A DNA stretch of 64,000 nucleotides from Thalassotalea atypica (lineage in GTDB: Bacteria; Pseudomonadota; Gammaproteobacteria; Enterobacterales; Alteromonadaceae). The translations under genes were made by a program, and so were the position numbers. Positions 46,183-56,703 of this stretch are shown here, piece by piece (position 1 is the stretch's first letter; the number at the start of each line of letters is the position of its first letter). The stretch is taken from NCBI RefSeq assembly GCF_030295975.1, contig NZ_AP027364.1:1674001-1738000 (forward strand), given 5' to 3'. The notes under the pieces were generated by a model, which made no database searches, had not been told where the DNA came from, and saw only the letters and a program-made list of their open reading frames with translations.

Positions 46183-46665
46183 CTAAAACAATAATCCGTG
46201 AGAGCCTGCAGCAGCACCTAAAACAGTGAAAATACTCAACGTTAATAGAACTTTATGCATGACATGGATTTTGTTAAACGTGGCGCGGCTTTTAAGCTCT
46301 GCTTGCTTTTTAAACCAGCGATGCAAAAACAGGGGTTCAAGTACAAATAACACGATAGTGAAAACTAACCATATCAATACCATTGCATGAAGCCACCAGT
46401 ACTGAAATAGATAAAAACGATACCAACCGTCCATGTAATCTAGCATGAAAAAACCACTAGCCCCTGCCAATAATGATACGACTTTGGCTTGAACTGCAAA
46501 TTTTCCTTCTAATAGTTCAAATAAATCCATGCGCTTTGATTGATCAATCTGTGTTTTGAGTGCAGGAATGAGAATTGTAGTGACAAACGCAACACCCCCT
46601 ATCCATATCACAATGGCAAATATATGGAGTGTACGAGCCAAAATAAATACGTCATGTTTATCCAT
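46183..46665 (-). CDS. Four-helix membrane protein, CopD-like
   Basis: 160 residues with four hydrophobic helices and several conserved-looking His (ARTLHIFAIVIWIGG, WWLHAMVLIWLVF, KIHVMHKVLL). This resembles CopD-type membrane proteins, some of which bind heme or copper. It is convergent with the cupredoxin gene and divergent from norQ. A role in copper or heme supply is possible but unproven. Confidence 0.6.
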   Translation of the reverse strand: MDKHDVFILARTLHIFAIVIWIGGVAFVTTILIPALKTQIDQSKRMDLFELLEGKFAVQAKVVSLLAGASGFFMLDYMDGWYRFYLFQYWWLHAMVLIWLVFTIVLFVLEPLFLHRWFKKQAELKSRATFNKIHVMHKVLLTLSIFTVLGAAAGSHGLLF

Positions 46666-46767
46666 AAATTACTCAAAACTATTGAACTTGGTACATACTA
46701 ATATGGTATCTATTTATTTGAAAATAGATAATTTTTCATCGCTAAACTGCGTTTATCTGGGTAAAGG

Positions 46768-46781
46768 TTGATCGGAATCAA
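46768..46781 (+). promoter_or_regulatory. FNR/DNR-type box of norQ
   Basis: TTGATCGGAATCAA is a perfect match to TTGAT-N4-ATCAA. It lies about 85 bp before the norQ ATG, in the region shared with the divergent CopD-like gene. The -10 hexamer is not obvious. Confidence 0.75.
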
Positions 46782-46865
46782 ACAAGCTTTAATGCGGCTT
46801 GCGACAGGTAATTTAAGAGAGTATTTTAGCTGCTGCTTAACCTAAATTTGACGAAAAAGAATACT

Positions 46866-47678
46866 ATGATTGATAAAAATATTAATGCGCATGACTCGGA
46901 CTCATCGTTGTTTTATCAAGAGCAGTCGAACGAAGTTTCACTTTTCGAATATGCTTTTGGACATGAATTACCCGTACTCATAAAAGGCCCTACAGGCTGT
47001 GGTAAAACTCGCTTTGTTGCGCACATGGCGCAAAAGTTAAATAAGCCGCTTTACACCGTCGCATGTCATGACGATTTGACCGCGGCCGACCTAGTTGGTC
47101 GGCATTTGATCGGTCCAGACGGTACATATTGGCAAGACGGCCCGTTAACTAAAGCGGTTCGTGAAGGTGGTATATGCTATCTAGATGAAGTTGTTGAAGC
47201 GCGTAAAGATACTACTGTTGTATTGCATCCACTAGCCGATGATAGACGCGTATTACCGTTAGAACGTACAGGTGAGCTAATTGAGGCGGCGCCAGGTTTT
47301 ATGTTGGTGGTTTCTTACAATCCCGGCTATCAAAATCTATTAAAAGGAATGAAACCCAGTACTCGTCAACGTTTCGTTGCTTTACGTTTTGATTATCCAT
47401 CAGCAGAACTAGAACAAGAAATATTAATTAAAGAAGCCGGTGCAGATCCTCATTTAGCCTTTAAGTTGGTGGAATTAGCACAAGCACTAAGGCGTTTAGA
47501 GCAAAATGATTTAGACGAAGTGGCTTCTACGCGGTTGCTTATTTACGCAGCAAAGATGATTTCTAGTGGCATGAACCCAATGGATGTATGTCGCTGTTGT
47601 TTGGCTGAGCCGTTATCGGACGACCCAGAAACAGTAAATGCATTAATGGATGTTGCTAAAATATACTTTGATGAGTGA
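46866..47678 (+). CDS. norQ: NorQ, MoxR/CbbQ-type ATPase for NO reductase
   Basis: 270 residues from the ATG at 46866 (frame opens at a TTG 18 bases earlier). Walker A GPTGCGKTR, Walker B ICYLDEVVEA, sensor-type VVSYNPGYQNLLKGMKPSTR. NorQ works with the VWA protein NorD to activate cNOR, probably in iron or cofactor insertion. Its stop overlaps the norE start by 8 bp. Confidence 0.93.
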   Translation: MIDKNINAHDSDSSLFYQEQSNEVSLFEYAFGHELPVLIKGPTGCGKTRFVAHMAQKLNKPLYTVACHDDLTAADLVGRHLIGPDGTYWQDGPLTKAVREGGICYLDEVVEARKDTTVVLHPLADDRRVLPLERTGELIEAAPGFMLVVSYNPGYQNLLKGMKPSTRQRFVALRFDYPSAELEQEILIKEAGADPHLAFKLVELAQALRRLEQNDLDEVASTRLLIYAAKMISSGMNPMDVCRCCLAEPLSDDPETVNALMDVAKIYFDE

Positions 47679-48273
47679 GTCAATGACGTACTCGTTAGCG
47701 TCTAACAACGCTGTAATGAGTAACGATAAAAAACTACCTGGTGATTTGGCCATGTGGTTTTTTATCTTAGCTGAACTTACCGTTTTCGCCATATTTTTTA
47801 TTGCTTTCGCTGTCACAGAACAATTCAATAGTGAGATGTTTGTAGCGGGTAAAGCTCAGCTCCATACCGTGTCAGGTTTAATAAATACTATTGCATTGAT
47901 CACAAGCAGTTATTTTGTAGCGTTGTCTTTAGTTGCGGTTTCAAACGGGAATAGTAGAAAAACAGTTGTCTTACTCGTACTTGGTATGTTGGCCGCCGGT
48001 GTCTACATGGTGGTGAAACTTTGGGAATATAGCCAGCTATTTTCTCTGGGTATTGACCTAGAAACTAACACCTTTTTCACTCTATATTTCTTGATAACGG
48101 CTTTTCATTTTCTTCACGTCGTGCTTGGCATTGTAATATTGATGTTTATCGCAGTTAAAGTGTCGAAAGGTGGTTATAGCTTGTCTATTTCAGGTTATGA
48201 AGCTGGTGCTAGTTATTGGCATATGGTTGATTTAGTGTGGATTATTTTATTTCCTCTAATTTACGTTATTTAG
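47671..48273 (+). CDS. norE: NorE, cytochrome-oxidase-subunit-III-like protein
   Basis: 200 residues from the ATG at 47671, which overlaps the end of norQ; a later ATG at 47683 is possible. Five membrane helices with subunit III features: PGDLAMWFFILAELTVFAIF, TFFTLYFLITAFHFLHVVLG and GASYWHMVDLVWIILFPLIY. It is not essential for NO reduction in model organisms but increases activity. Confidence 0.9.
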   Translation: MSESMTYSLASNNAVMSNDKKLPGDLAMWFFILAELTVFAIFFIAFAVTEQFNSEMFVAGKAQLHTVSGLINTIALITSSYFVALSLVAVSNGNSRKTVVLLVLGMLAAGVYMVVKLWEYSQLFSLGIDLETNTFFTLYFLITAFHFLHVVLGIVILMFIAVKVSKGGYSLSISGYEAGASYWHMVDLVWIILFPLIYVI

Positions 48274-48287
48274 TGGGGTGACCTGTA

Positions 48288-48542
48288 ATGTTAACAACAA
48301 CAAAAATCTCACTGAGTTGGTCTTGGTTAATCATATTAACATTGGTATCGGTTGGCCTTGGCCGTTTCCTTGAGGAACCCGCAATATTTGTACTTTCCGT
48401 CTTATTTATTGTGTTCCTCAAAGGCCAGCAAATAGTTGATAAATTTATGGAATTGGAGCATGCGCCTCGTATCTGGCGAGTTGCATTTTTGTGCTATGTT
48501 TTTATTTTGCCGGGTGTTATTTCGTTAATTTATATTTTATAG
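48288..48542 (+). CDS. norF: NorF-like small membrane protein
   Basis: 84 residues, three hydrophobic helices; a central FLKGQQIVDKFMELEHAPRI motif matches the prokaryotic COX4-like family to which NorF belongs. Fourteen bp after norE, matching norEF pairs of other denitrifiers. Confidence 0.8.
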   Translation: MLTTTKISLSWSWLIILTLVSVGLGRFLEEPAIFVLSVLFIVFLKGQQIVDKFMELEHAPRIWRVAFLCYVFILPGVISLIYIL

Positions 48543-48582
48543 TGAGATGAGTGAGCAATATTATTTTATAAGGAGATTATGA

Positions 48583-48933
48583 ATGAGTAAGTCTGAGCAA
48601 CACCAGCGCTCTGCTGTAATTTATCAATCACTGTATTTAATGAATTTGCTACTTATCCCCGGCATTGCGTTTATCATCTTGCTATGGTTTTTCAAAAAAG
48701 AGTATCAGCAACTTGGTTGGCAAAGAATTCACTTATATCGTTCAGTGCAATTAACTTTTCTGGCCGGTTTCTTCATTATAATCATTCCGTTATTGGTTGT
48801 TTTTTCAGCAAAACAATTTGAAGCTTCTATACTTGTTATGGTTGTTTATTTTGTGTCCATACATGCCGGTTTTGTAATGTTAGGCATGTTAAACATTGCA
48901 AGGGCTATGGCGAGAAAGCTACCGATTTTTTGA
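48583..48933 (+). CDS. Small membrane protein of the nor cluster, unknown function
   Basis: 116 residues, three or four hydrophobic helices; ends NIARAMARKLPIF. AAGGAG ribosome site. It follows norF by 40 bp and probably belongs to the norQEF transcript. I recognise no family with a defined function. Confidence 0.65.
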   Translation: MSKSEQHQRSAVIYQSLYLMNLLLIPGIAFIILLWFFKKEYQQLGWQRIHLYRSVQLTFLAGFFIIIIPLLVVFSAKQFEASILVMVVYFVSIHAGFVMLGMLNIARAMARKLPIF

Positions 48934-48988
48934 TATAGAGTAAAATTGATAAAATATTTAACGTATTGTTATCTCTATCAATAGAAAC

Positions 48989-49002
48989 TTGATTTCCATC
49001 AA
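48989..49002 (+). promoter_or_regulatory. FNR/DNR-type box of norCB
   Basis: TTGATTTCCATCAA is a perfect consensus match. TATCAT (49025-49030) is centred exactly 32 bp downstream, the class II activator geometry, and norC starts about 30 bp beyond the predicted transcript start. Confidence 0.85.
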
Positions 49003-49065
49003 ATCCTAGTAAAACACTCAGGTATATCATAGCTAAGCTTTATTTCTTAATAAGGGAAAAAAACC

Positions 49066-50899
<1,834 letters not shown>

Positions 50900-50926
50900 T
50901 CGGATAAAACATATCTAATGCAAACT

Positions 50927-50955
50927 AAAGCCGTGGCTTATACCGCGGCTTTTCT
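50927..50955 (+). terminator. Terminator after norCB
   Basis: AAAGCCGTGG pairs with CCGCGGCTTT (one wobble) around a 6-base loop; TTTTC follows. Confidence 0.8.
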
Positions 50956-51002
50956 TTAACTTTTTAAATGAGAGTATTAAGTTGGATACAGAAGAAAAAT
51001 AT

Positions 51003-51248
51003 ATGCCGCGTAAAGAAGGGCATAAAAGAGTATTGCAAAAAATATCAAAGGTAATAGCAATTATTTCAATCATTGTTGCAATTATCAGTGCATTATCTCT
51101 ATTGACGATAGATGCTGATGATAAAGTGATGAGAGCAAGTATGGGAGCGCTGGCGTTTTTCTGTTTTACGGTCGGCATGGTGTTAAATGCCATAGCAAAC
51201 ACAAACCTACCTAACTTAAAAGTGGGTGATGACGACGGCTCAAAATAG
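51003..51248 (+). CDS. Small membrane protein, unknown function
   Basis: 81 residues with two hydrophobic helices (VIAIISIIVAIISALSLL and ASMGALAFFCFTVGMVLN) and an acidic tail. A TTG at 50982 is an alternative start. Between norB and norD but with its own upstream terminator. Unrecognised family. Confidence 0.5.
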   Translation: MPRKEGHKRVLQKISKVIAIISIIVAIISALSLLTIDADDKVMRASMGALAFFCFTVGMVLNAIANTNLPNLKVGDDDGSK

Positions 51249-51269
51249 CTAAACGAGAATCCCTGTTAT

Positions 51270-51283
51270 TTGATACAAATCAC
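51270..51283 (+). promoter_or_regulatory. FNR/DNR-type box of norD
   Basis: TTGATACAAATCAC matches 9 of 10 consensus positions. TACGCT (51306-51311) is centred 32 bp downstream. norD starts about 30 bp after the predicted transcript start. Confidence 0.7.
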
Positions 51284-51348
51284 AACATCTTATGTGACTT
51301 TTTGCTACGCTAAATATACGCAATTGAAGCAACGAATTAGTATGTAAA

Positions 51349-53190
51349 ATGGAAGAATGGGTTGGTGAAATCTGGCACAAGTACATAACACGTAAAGCCA
51401 GTACAGATCATAAAGAAGCAAAGGTAGAATTTTCTGAAATCAGTAAGTCTGTCGGAGTTGTTTATCGTGCTTTAGGAGGAGACGCACTTAAACGTGTCGA
51501 GCCAGCCAGTGCGAGAGACTACCTAGTTCGAAAAACCTTTTTGCAAAAAATTGCCGCCGATAACACTCCAATAAGTTTAGCTTGGCAAGATGAAGAAAGT
51601 TTGCGCCTGCCTGAAAGCCTCGCTGTTTTTCCATCAACAGAGCTAAATAGAGACTTATATATATGGCTGGCTGTATTAGCTGCTCATCACCAAGGCTCTT
51701 TTAAACACTGGGCCATTGACAATCAACAGCTGGTTGTTGAGGTACTAGAAAAATTCCCATCACTAAGACCTCGCTATCAAAAGCTGGCCAAAGCATTTGT
51801 TGAACATCGAGCTGATCATTCAAAGCGTCCTGCTGATGAGCAATCAATGGAAAAAGCGATTTGCCAAGCGATAATCACACCTGGCTCTGTTACAGAGTTT
51901 CCTGTGGTTAACTATGCACCCCAAGCGGTGTACTTGTGGTTATACCCGTCAGCGCATGTTGATCCGCAATTGTTGTCAGAATATGGTGACTTTGAGGAGA
52001 CAGAAGGCGAAGAAAATAAGTCCAACGCAAAAAAAAGCCAAAGTAGCCGTAAAAAGGCTGAGCGTGTTGATGCGGGCGACGGTAAAGACGGGATGATGAT
52101 TTTTCGTCTTGAAAGTATGTTTTCTTGGAGTGAGTTTGTAAAACTCGATCGTGGTACTGATGATACCGATGAAGACGATGAAGAGAACCAACGCGTCATT
52201 GAGGATTTAGACACCATTACCTTGTCGCAACAACAAGAACAGAAAAGTGCTCGTGTAAAAATCGATTTGGATTTGCCTTCAGCGTCAGAAGACGATATTC
52301 CAATGGGAGAGGGGATTAAACTTCCTGAGTGGAATTACAAAATCCAGTCGTTAGAAGAAGATCGTTGCCTGCTGCAACCTATGCTACCTAAAGACAGTGG
52401 CCCTAAAAAGTTGCCTCATAAATTGCAGAAAACTGCAAAAGTTATCCAAGCACAGTTTGAACAATTGCGAAGTGTCAGGTATTGGCTAAAGGCCCAGCCA
52501 CAAGGCGAAGAAATTGATTTATCTGCTTGGTTAGATTTTCATGTCGAAAGTAAGATATCAGCAACACAAGAAAGGGGATTGTTTAGGAGTTATCGTGGTA
52601 ATAACCGTGATATTTCCAGCCTGTTGCTGGCGGATCTTTCAATGTCAACAGATTCATATTTAGACGACAATAATCGCGTAATTGATGTTGTTCAAGACAG
52701 TATGATGCTTTTTGGTGAAGCGCTAAACAGTGTCGGCGATAATTTTGCCATGTACGGTTTTTCATCGGTGAAGCGAAGTAATGTACGTTTTACCATGCTG
52801 AAGAATTTTAATGAGGCGTACACCGACCATGTTAGAGGGCGAATACAAGCAATACGCCCAGGGTTTTATACCCGCATGGGCGCTGCGATACGACAAGCAA
52901 CTAAAGTGCTGTCTGAGCAACAAAACAGCCAAAAGTTGTTGCTGATTTTAACTGACGGTAAGCCAAATGATATTGATCATTATGAAGGTCGTTTCGGTAT
53001 AGAAGATACTCATCAGGCGATCACTGAAGCCATCAAATTAGGAATCAAACCATTTTGTATTACTATTGATCAAGAAGCAGAAGAGTACCTACCATATTTG
53101 TTTGGTAGTGACGGCTACACGGTAATATTACGTCCTTCTCAGCTGCCAGTTAGATTACCGCAGTTATATCATCAATTGACGAGCCATTAA
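51349..53190 (+). CDS. norD: NorD, VWA-domain NO reductase activation protein
   Basis: 613 residues, soluble. The C-terminal von Willebrand A domain (about 415-610) has a MIDAS motif in LLLADLSMSTDSYLD and ILTDGKPNDIDHYEGRFGIE. The acidic middle (about 215-300) is low complexity. NorD partners with NorQ. Separate from norQ here, with its own FNR-type promoter. Confidence 0.92.
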   Translation: MEEWVGEIWHKYITRKASTDHKEAKVEFSEISKSVGVVYRALGGDALKRVEPASARDYLVRKTFLQKIAADNTPISLAWQDEESLRLPESLAVFPSTELNRDLYIWLAVLAAHHQGSFKHWAIDNQQLVVEVLEKFPSLRPRYQKLAKAFVEHRADHSKRPADEQSMEKAICQAIITPGSVTEFPVVNYAPQAVYLWLYPSAHVDPQLLSEYGDFEETEGEENKSNAKKSQSSRKKAERVDAGDGKDGMMIFRLESMFSWSEFVKLDRGTDDTDEDDEENQRVIEDLDTITLSQQQEQKSARVKIDLDLPSASEDDIPMGEGIKLPEWNYKIQSLEEDRCLLQPMLPKDSGPKKLPHKLQKTAKVIQAQFEQLRSVRYWLKAQPQGEEIDLSAWLDFHVESKISATQERGLFRSYRGNNRDISSLLLADLSMSTDSYLDDNNRVIDVVQDSMMLFGEALNSVGDNFAMYGFSSVKRSNVRFTMLKNFNEAYTDHVRGRIQAIRPGFYTRMGAAIRQATKVLSEQQNSQKLLLILTDGKPNDIDHYEGRFGIEDTHQAITEAIKLGIKPFCITIDQEAEEYLPYLFGSDGYTVILRPSQLPVRLPQLYHQLTSH

Positions 53191-53192
53191 TT

Positions 53193-53387
53193 ATGCCAGA
53201 CGAAAAAGTAAAATGTCTTTATTGCCAGACTGAAAATAATGTCTCTGAGCAATCTTGTACTAATTGTGGCATGCCGGTGCCAACAAAATCGCCTGAAAGT
53301 GCTAACACGCGGAGAGGTTTTTTTAAAAAATGGTACTGGTTAGTCTTTATTTTTTGTATTGTGATGATGTTCTATTTGCCACGATAA
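53193..53387 (+). CDS. DnrP-like zinc-ribbon membrane protein
   Basis: 64 residues: two Cys pairs (CLYC and CTNC) forming a zinc ribbon, then one C-terminal helix (WYWLVFIFCIVMMFYL). Matches the short DnrP proteins found near nor genes in pseudomonads. The start is 2 bp after the norD stop. Function not defined. Confidence 0.75.
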   Translation: MPDEKVKCLYCQTENNVSEQSCTNCGMPVPTKSPESANTRRGFFKKWYWLVFIFCIVMMFYLPR

Positions 53388-53499
53388 TTAGCCGCTATAG
53401 TAAGAAAGGTACCTATTAAAATACTAAATATTGAAAAATCATTGCTATAAAACTTGCAGATTTGCAAAACTGTTCCAAGCTAAATGAAAGCCAGTCATA

Positions 53500-53535
53500 G
53501 AATAATTTGAATACGGTATGGCATTCAAATTATTC
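53500..53535. promoter_or_regulatory. Perfect 13-bp inverted repeat before the peroxiredoxin gene
   Basis: GAATAATTTGAAT and its complement flank ACGGTATGGC, 22 bp before the start codon. It may be an operator or a leader hairpin; it does not fit an OxyR site that I can recognise. Confidence 0.6.
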
Positions 53536-53557
53536 GCCATAAACCAAGGAGTTCATC

Positions 53558-54082
53558 ATGAGAAATACTGTACCTGAAGTCATCTTTAAAACGCGAGTGA
53601 GAAATGAAGCGTTAGGCGGAGATAATCCGTTCGAGTGGAAAGACCTCTCCAGTGATGATGTGTTTGCCAATAAAAATGTTGTGCTGTTTTCACTTCCTGG
53701 CGCTTTTACGCCAACCTGTTCAACTTCTCATTTGCCTCGTTTTGAGGAGCTTTATTCTGAATTTCAAGCTCAAGGCGTAGATGCGGTAGTATGTTTATCA
53801 GTTAATGATGCGTTTGTGATGTATCAATGGGGGAAAGGCCAAAATGCAGATAACGTCTTTTTACTACCTGATGGAAATGGCGAGTTTACCCGAAAAATGG
53901 GTATGCTAGTTGATAAATCAAATTTAGGTTTTGGTATGCGCAGCTGGCGCTATTCAATGTACGTCGAAAAAGGCAATATCAAAAAAATGTTCATTGAAGA
54001 CGATTATGCCGATAATTGCCCAACGGATCCGTTTGAGGTATCAGACGCTGATACTATGCTTAACTACTTAAAAGCACGATAA
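53558..54082 (+). CDS. Peroxiredoxin (Prx5 family)
   Basis: 174 residues: peroxidatic site in [19 protein letters not shown] (Cys in TPTCST), then [20 protein letters not shown] and the C-terminal [20 protein letters not shown]. The glutaredoxin domain found in some hybrid Prx5 proteins is absent. Cytoplasmic peroxide reduction is expected. AAGGAG ribosome site. Confidence 0.92.
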   Translation: MRNTVPEVIFKTRVRNEALGGDNPFEWKDLSSDDVFANKNVVLFSLPGAFTPTCSTSHLPRFEELYSEFQAQGVDAVVCLSVNDAFVMYQWGKGQNADNVFLLPDGNGEFTRKMGMLVDKSNLGFGMRSWRYSMYVEKGNIKKMFIEDDYADNCPTDPFEVSDADTMLNYLKAR

Positions 54083-54100
54083 ATTCTCAGTAACTTAAAT

Positions 54101-54139
54101 AGACGAATGGCTTGCTTAAAGTCAGTTGTTCGTCTTTAA
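54101..54139. terminator. Probable terminator between peroxiredoxin and arsR-type genes
   Basis: AGACGAA/TTCGTCT stem with a long 21-base loop, followed by TTAATT. Lies between convergent genes. Confidence 0.5.
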
Positions 54140-54196
54140 TTCCTTATCGACTTCCATCAAAATAGCCAATGCCGCAAGTATTATTAATACATAGTG

Positions 54197-54490
54197 TTAA
54201 TTCAACTCATCAATGCAGCATTCATCTTGCAAAAAAGAAATCACTGCCAACAACTTATCGTATTCCACCACACAGAATAACGTACGACCTTCACGACGTT
54301 GCTTAATCAGTCCAGCGGAAGCCAAACCTGAAATATGATGTGATAATGTTGACCCTGGAATAACTAATTCTTCTTGCACACTACCTACTGAAATACCTTG
54401 CTCACCGGCTTTAACAAGACGTTTAAATATGGCGAGTCGGGTAGGGTGGCCTAATTCTTTTAAAGCTTTTGCAATTATCTCTATATCCAT
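54197..54490 (-). CDS. ArsR-family metalloregulator
   Basis: 97 residues, winged helix (STLSHHISGLASAGLIKQRREG). The classical ELCVCDL metal site is absent; instead a vicinal Cys pair sits near the C-terminus (LQDECCIDELN), seen in the ArsR group that controls ArsP/YraQ permeases. Divergent from the permease gene with two operator-like sites between them. Confidence 0.88.
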   Translation of the reverse strand: MDIEIIAKALKELGHPTRLAIFKRLVKAGEQGISVGSVQEELVIPGSTLSHHISGLASAGLIKQRREGRTLFCVVEYDKLLAVISFLQDECCIDELN

Positions 54491-54523
54491 AAAGTAACTC
54501 CAACTCTCTAGGAATAATAATAT

Positions 54524-54538
54524 TTCGATATTACTAGA
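54524..54538 (-). promoter_or_regulatory. ArsR operator-like site, copy 1
   Basis: TTCGATATTACTAGA, the inverse of TCTAGTAATATCGAA. It differs from copy 2 by one base and is close to the regulator gene. Confidence 0.6.
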
Positions 54539-54580
54539 AATAAATTGACAGTGAAAGGTATTTCTATATAATTCGAAAAA

Positions 54581-54595
54581 TCTAGAAATATCGAA
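54581..54595 (+). promoter_or_regulatory. ArsR operator-like site, copy 2
   Basis: TCTAGAAATATCGAA, in inverted orientation to copy 1 and 19 bp before the permease start. The two sites would let one regulator control both divergent promoters. Confidence 0.6.
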
Positions 54596-54613
54596 TTAAA
54601 TTGTTTTGAGGTA

Positions 54614-55531
54614 ATGATGACTTTTACTCAAGAAATGTTTTTTGAAGCATTAAACATGTTTGGCTTTTTATCCGTTGAACTCACGCTGCTTTATTTGTTG
54701 ATCAGCTATTTTGTAGGTGTTCTACAGGAATACATTCCGCCAACAAAAATCCAAAATATACTCAGTAGCAAAAATGGCAAAGGGTATATCATTGCGGCTT
54801 TTTTGGGGGCTATAACGCCGTTTTGTTCGTGTTCAACAATTCCTTTTCTAAAAGGGCTGCTCAGAGCTAAAGCTGGCTTTGGCACGATGATGGTGTTTTT
54901 GTTCGCAAGCCCCTTATTAAACCCCGTAATTATTGGCCTATTTGCAGTGACTTTTGGTCTGCAGGTTACGATGTTTTATTTTAGCATTGCCATGGGCGTA
55001 TCTGTGATCGCGGGTTACTTATTGGAAAAACTGGGTTTTGAAAAATATATTAAGGCTCAAGCCTATATTGAACCTGAAACTACTAGCTGTTCGCCTGGTT
55101 GCAAAGGAAAAGAAAAGCCTGTCAGCAAATGGGTTAGAATTTGGCGAAGTACTTGGTCTGATTTTAAAAAAGTACTCCCTTATTTATTTGGCGGTATTGC
55201 TTTGGGATCCATGATTTATGGCTTTATGCCGACGGAGCTTGTTGCGCAAGTCGCCAGTGAAAATAATCCATTTGCTGTGCCCGTGGCGGCAGTTATTGGT
55301 ATACCGTTATACATAAGAGCGGAAGCGGTTATTCCTTTGAGCGCTGCATTGGTAACAAAAGGAATGGGCTTGGGCGCGGTTATGGCGCTAATTATTGGTA
55401 GCGCAGGTGCAAGTTTAACAGAAGTGATATTGTTAAAGTCTCTCTTTAAAAACCCAATGATTATTGCATTTTTAGCGGTTATCTTGTCGATGGCCATAGG
55501 TGCGGGCTATTTATATTCCTACCTATTTTAG
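54614..55531 (+). CDS. Permease of the ArsP/YraQ (DUF318) family
   Basis: 305 residues, about eight membrane helices. Signature CSCSTIPFLKGLLRAKAGFG and LFASPLLNPVIIGLFAVTF in the first half; the cytoplasmic middle has a Cys-containing TTSCSPGCKGKEKP; then GIPLYIRAEAVIPLSAAL. ArsP members export trivalent organoarsenicals. The divergent ArsR regulator supports metalloid export, although the substrate is not proved. The ATG at 54617 is an equally good start. Confidence 0.87.
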   Translation: MMTFTQEMFFEALNMFGFLSVELTLLYLLISYFVGVLQEYIPPTKIQNILSSKNGKGYIIAAFLGAITPFCSCSTIPFLKGLLRAKAGFGTMMVFLFASPLLNPVIIGLFAVTFGLQVTMFYFSIAMGVSVIAGYLLEKLGFEKYIKAQAYIEPETTSCSPGCKGKEKPVSKWVRIWRSTWSDFKKVLPYLFGGIALGSMIYGFMPTELVAQVASENNPFAVPVAAVIGIPLYIRAEAVIPLSAALVTKGMGLGAVMALIIGSAGASLTEVILLKSLFKNPMIIAFLAVILSMAIGAGYLYSYLF

Positions 55532-55556
55532 TCAAAATTTTAACGTGAACTTATAT

Positions 55557-55586
55557 AGCTTTTGCTCTATTGAGTAAGAGCTTTTT
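55557..55586 (+). terminator. Terminator of the permease gene
   Basis: Eleven-bp stem AGCTTTTGCTC/GAGTAAGAGCT with two wobble pairs, loop TATT, then five Ts. Confidence 0.75.
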
Positions 55587-55701
55587 AATTATTTCATTCA
55601 ATGGAATATAAAATTTTTTGACTCATACAAATTTCTGAATAAAACGACATGAAAGTCAGTTAAAATATCAGGCAGAATTAATCTCACCCATTTTTCAATG
55701 T

Positions 55702-56427
55702 ATGCGCCTAGATAAATTTGTGTGTAAGAGCACCGCTTTAATAAAATCAGAAGCCATAGCGCTCATCAATGCTGGCAAGGTGTTGGTCAACGGCGAGGCC
55801 TTTTTATCTGAGTCAGCTCAAGTGCATGAGAATAATGAAATTTTACTTGATGGAAAGCGATTAATTGCACGACCGTTTCGTTATTTATTGATGAACAAAA
55901 AAGTAAACACTATTTGTTCGAACGTCGATGAACTTTATCCCTCATTATTTAATGATGTTTCTATTGATAAAGTGTCAGAGCTGCACATTGCTGGTCGCTT
56001 AGATGCTGATACCACAGGGTTGGTATTAATTACCGATGATGGACGTTGGTCATACAATATTATAACGCCAAGCTGTAAATGCCCGAAAGTGTATCGTGTT
56101 GATTTATCGCGTCCTATTGCTGACGATACGGCAGAAAAATTTAAGCAAGGGTTGCAGCTTCAAGGTGAACAAGAACTCACTTTACCTGCTAGCCTTTCTG
56201 TGATCAGCCCTCAACGGGTTTTATTGACAATTACGGAAGGGAAGTTCCATCAAGTAAAGCGCATGTTTGCCGCGGTTGGTAACAAAGTAACCGCACTTCA
56301 TCGAGAGCAAATAGGGAGCGTTGTCTTAGATGTCGCACCTGGGCAGTGGCGCTATCTTTCAGCAGTAGAGATTCAATCGTTTTATCCACCAGCCAAAAAA
56401 CAGAGTATTTTGGGGAACAGTAGTTAA
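55702..56427 (+). CDS. rsuA: RsuA, 16S rRNA pseudouridine-516 synthase
   Basis: 241 residues: S4 domain at the N-terminus (RLDKFVCKSTALIKSEAIAL), catalytic motif HIAGRLDADTTGLVLITDDG with the active Asp, then KVYRVDLSRPIADDTAEKF and EGKFHQVKRMFAAVGNKV. The closest family is RsuA over RluB/E/F because of these blocks. Stand-alone gene. Confidence 0.92.
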   Translation: MRLDKFVCKSTALIKSEAIALINAGKVLVNGEAFLSESAQVHENNEILLDGKRLIARPFRYLLMNKKVNTICSNVDELYPSLFNDVSIDKVSELHIAGRLDADTTGLVLITDDGRWSYNIITPSCKCPKVYRVDLSRPIADDTAEKFKQGLQLQGEQELTLPASLSVISPQRVLLTITEGKFHQVKRMFAAVGNKVTALHREQIGSVVLDVAPGQWRYLSAVEIQSFYPPAKKQSILGNSS

Positions 56428-56703
56428 TGCCCATGCAAATCTATAATCAAATGGATTGAGAAGTATTCCAAAGCTAGTGCTTTTATTGATGCAATTAGTA
56501 AGTTCAGTTAGTCAAGAAATGGTCTTTAGTTCTGCTTTGCTGAACCGTGCACTTTTGAGATATGAAAAATAAAGCAAAACCCAGATTTATATAAATAATT
56601 CAATAGTCTTATAAATACTGTACACTCTCTAACTGCTTAATATGAGGCGTAATTTTTCCTGACGTGTTAATCTATATTTTCAATACTTTCTGAAAGGTTT
56701 AGT

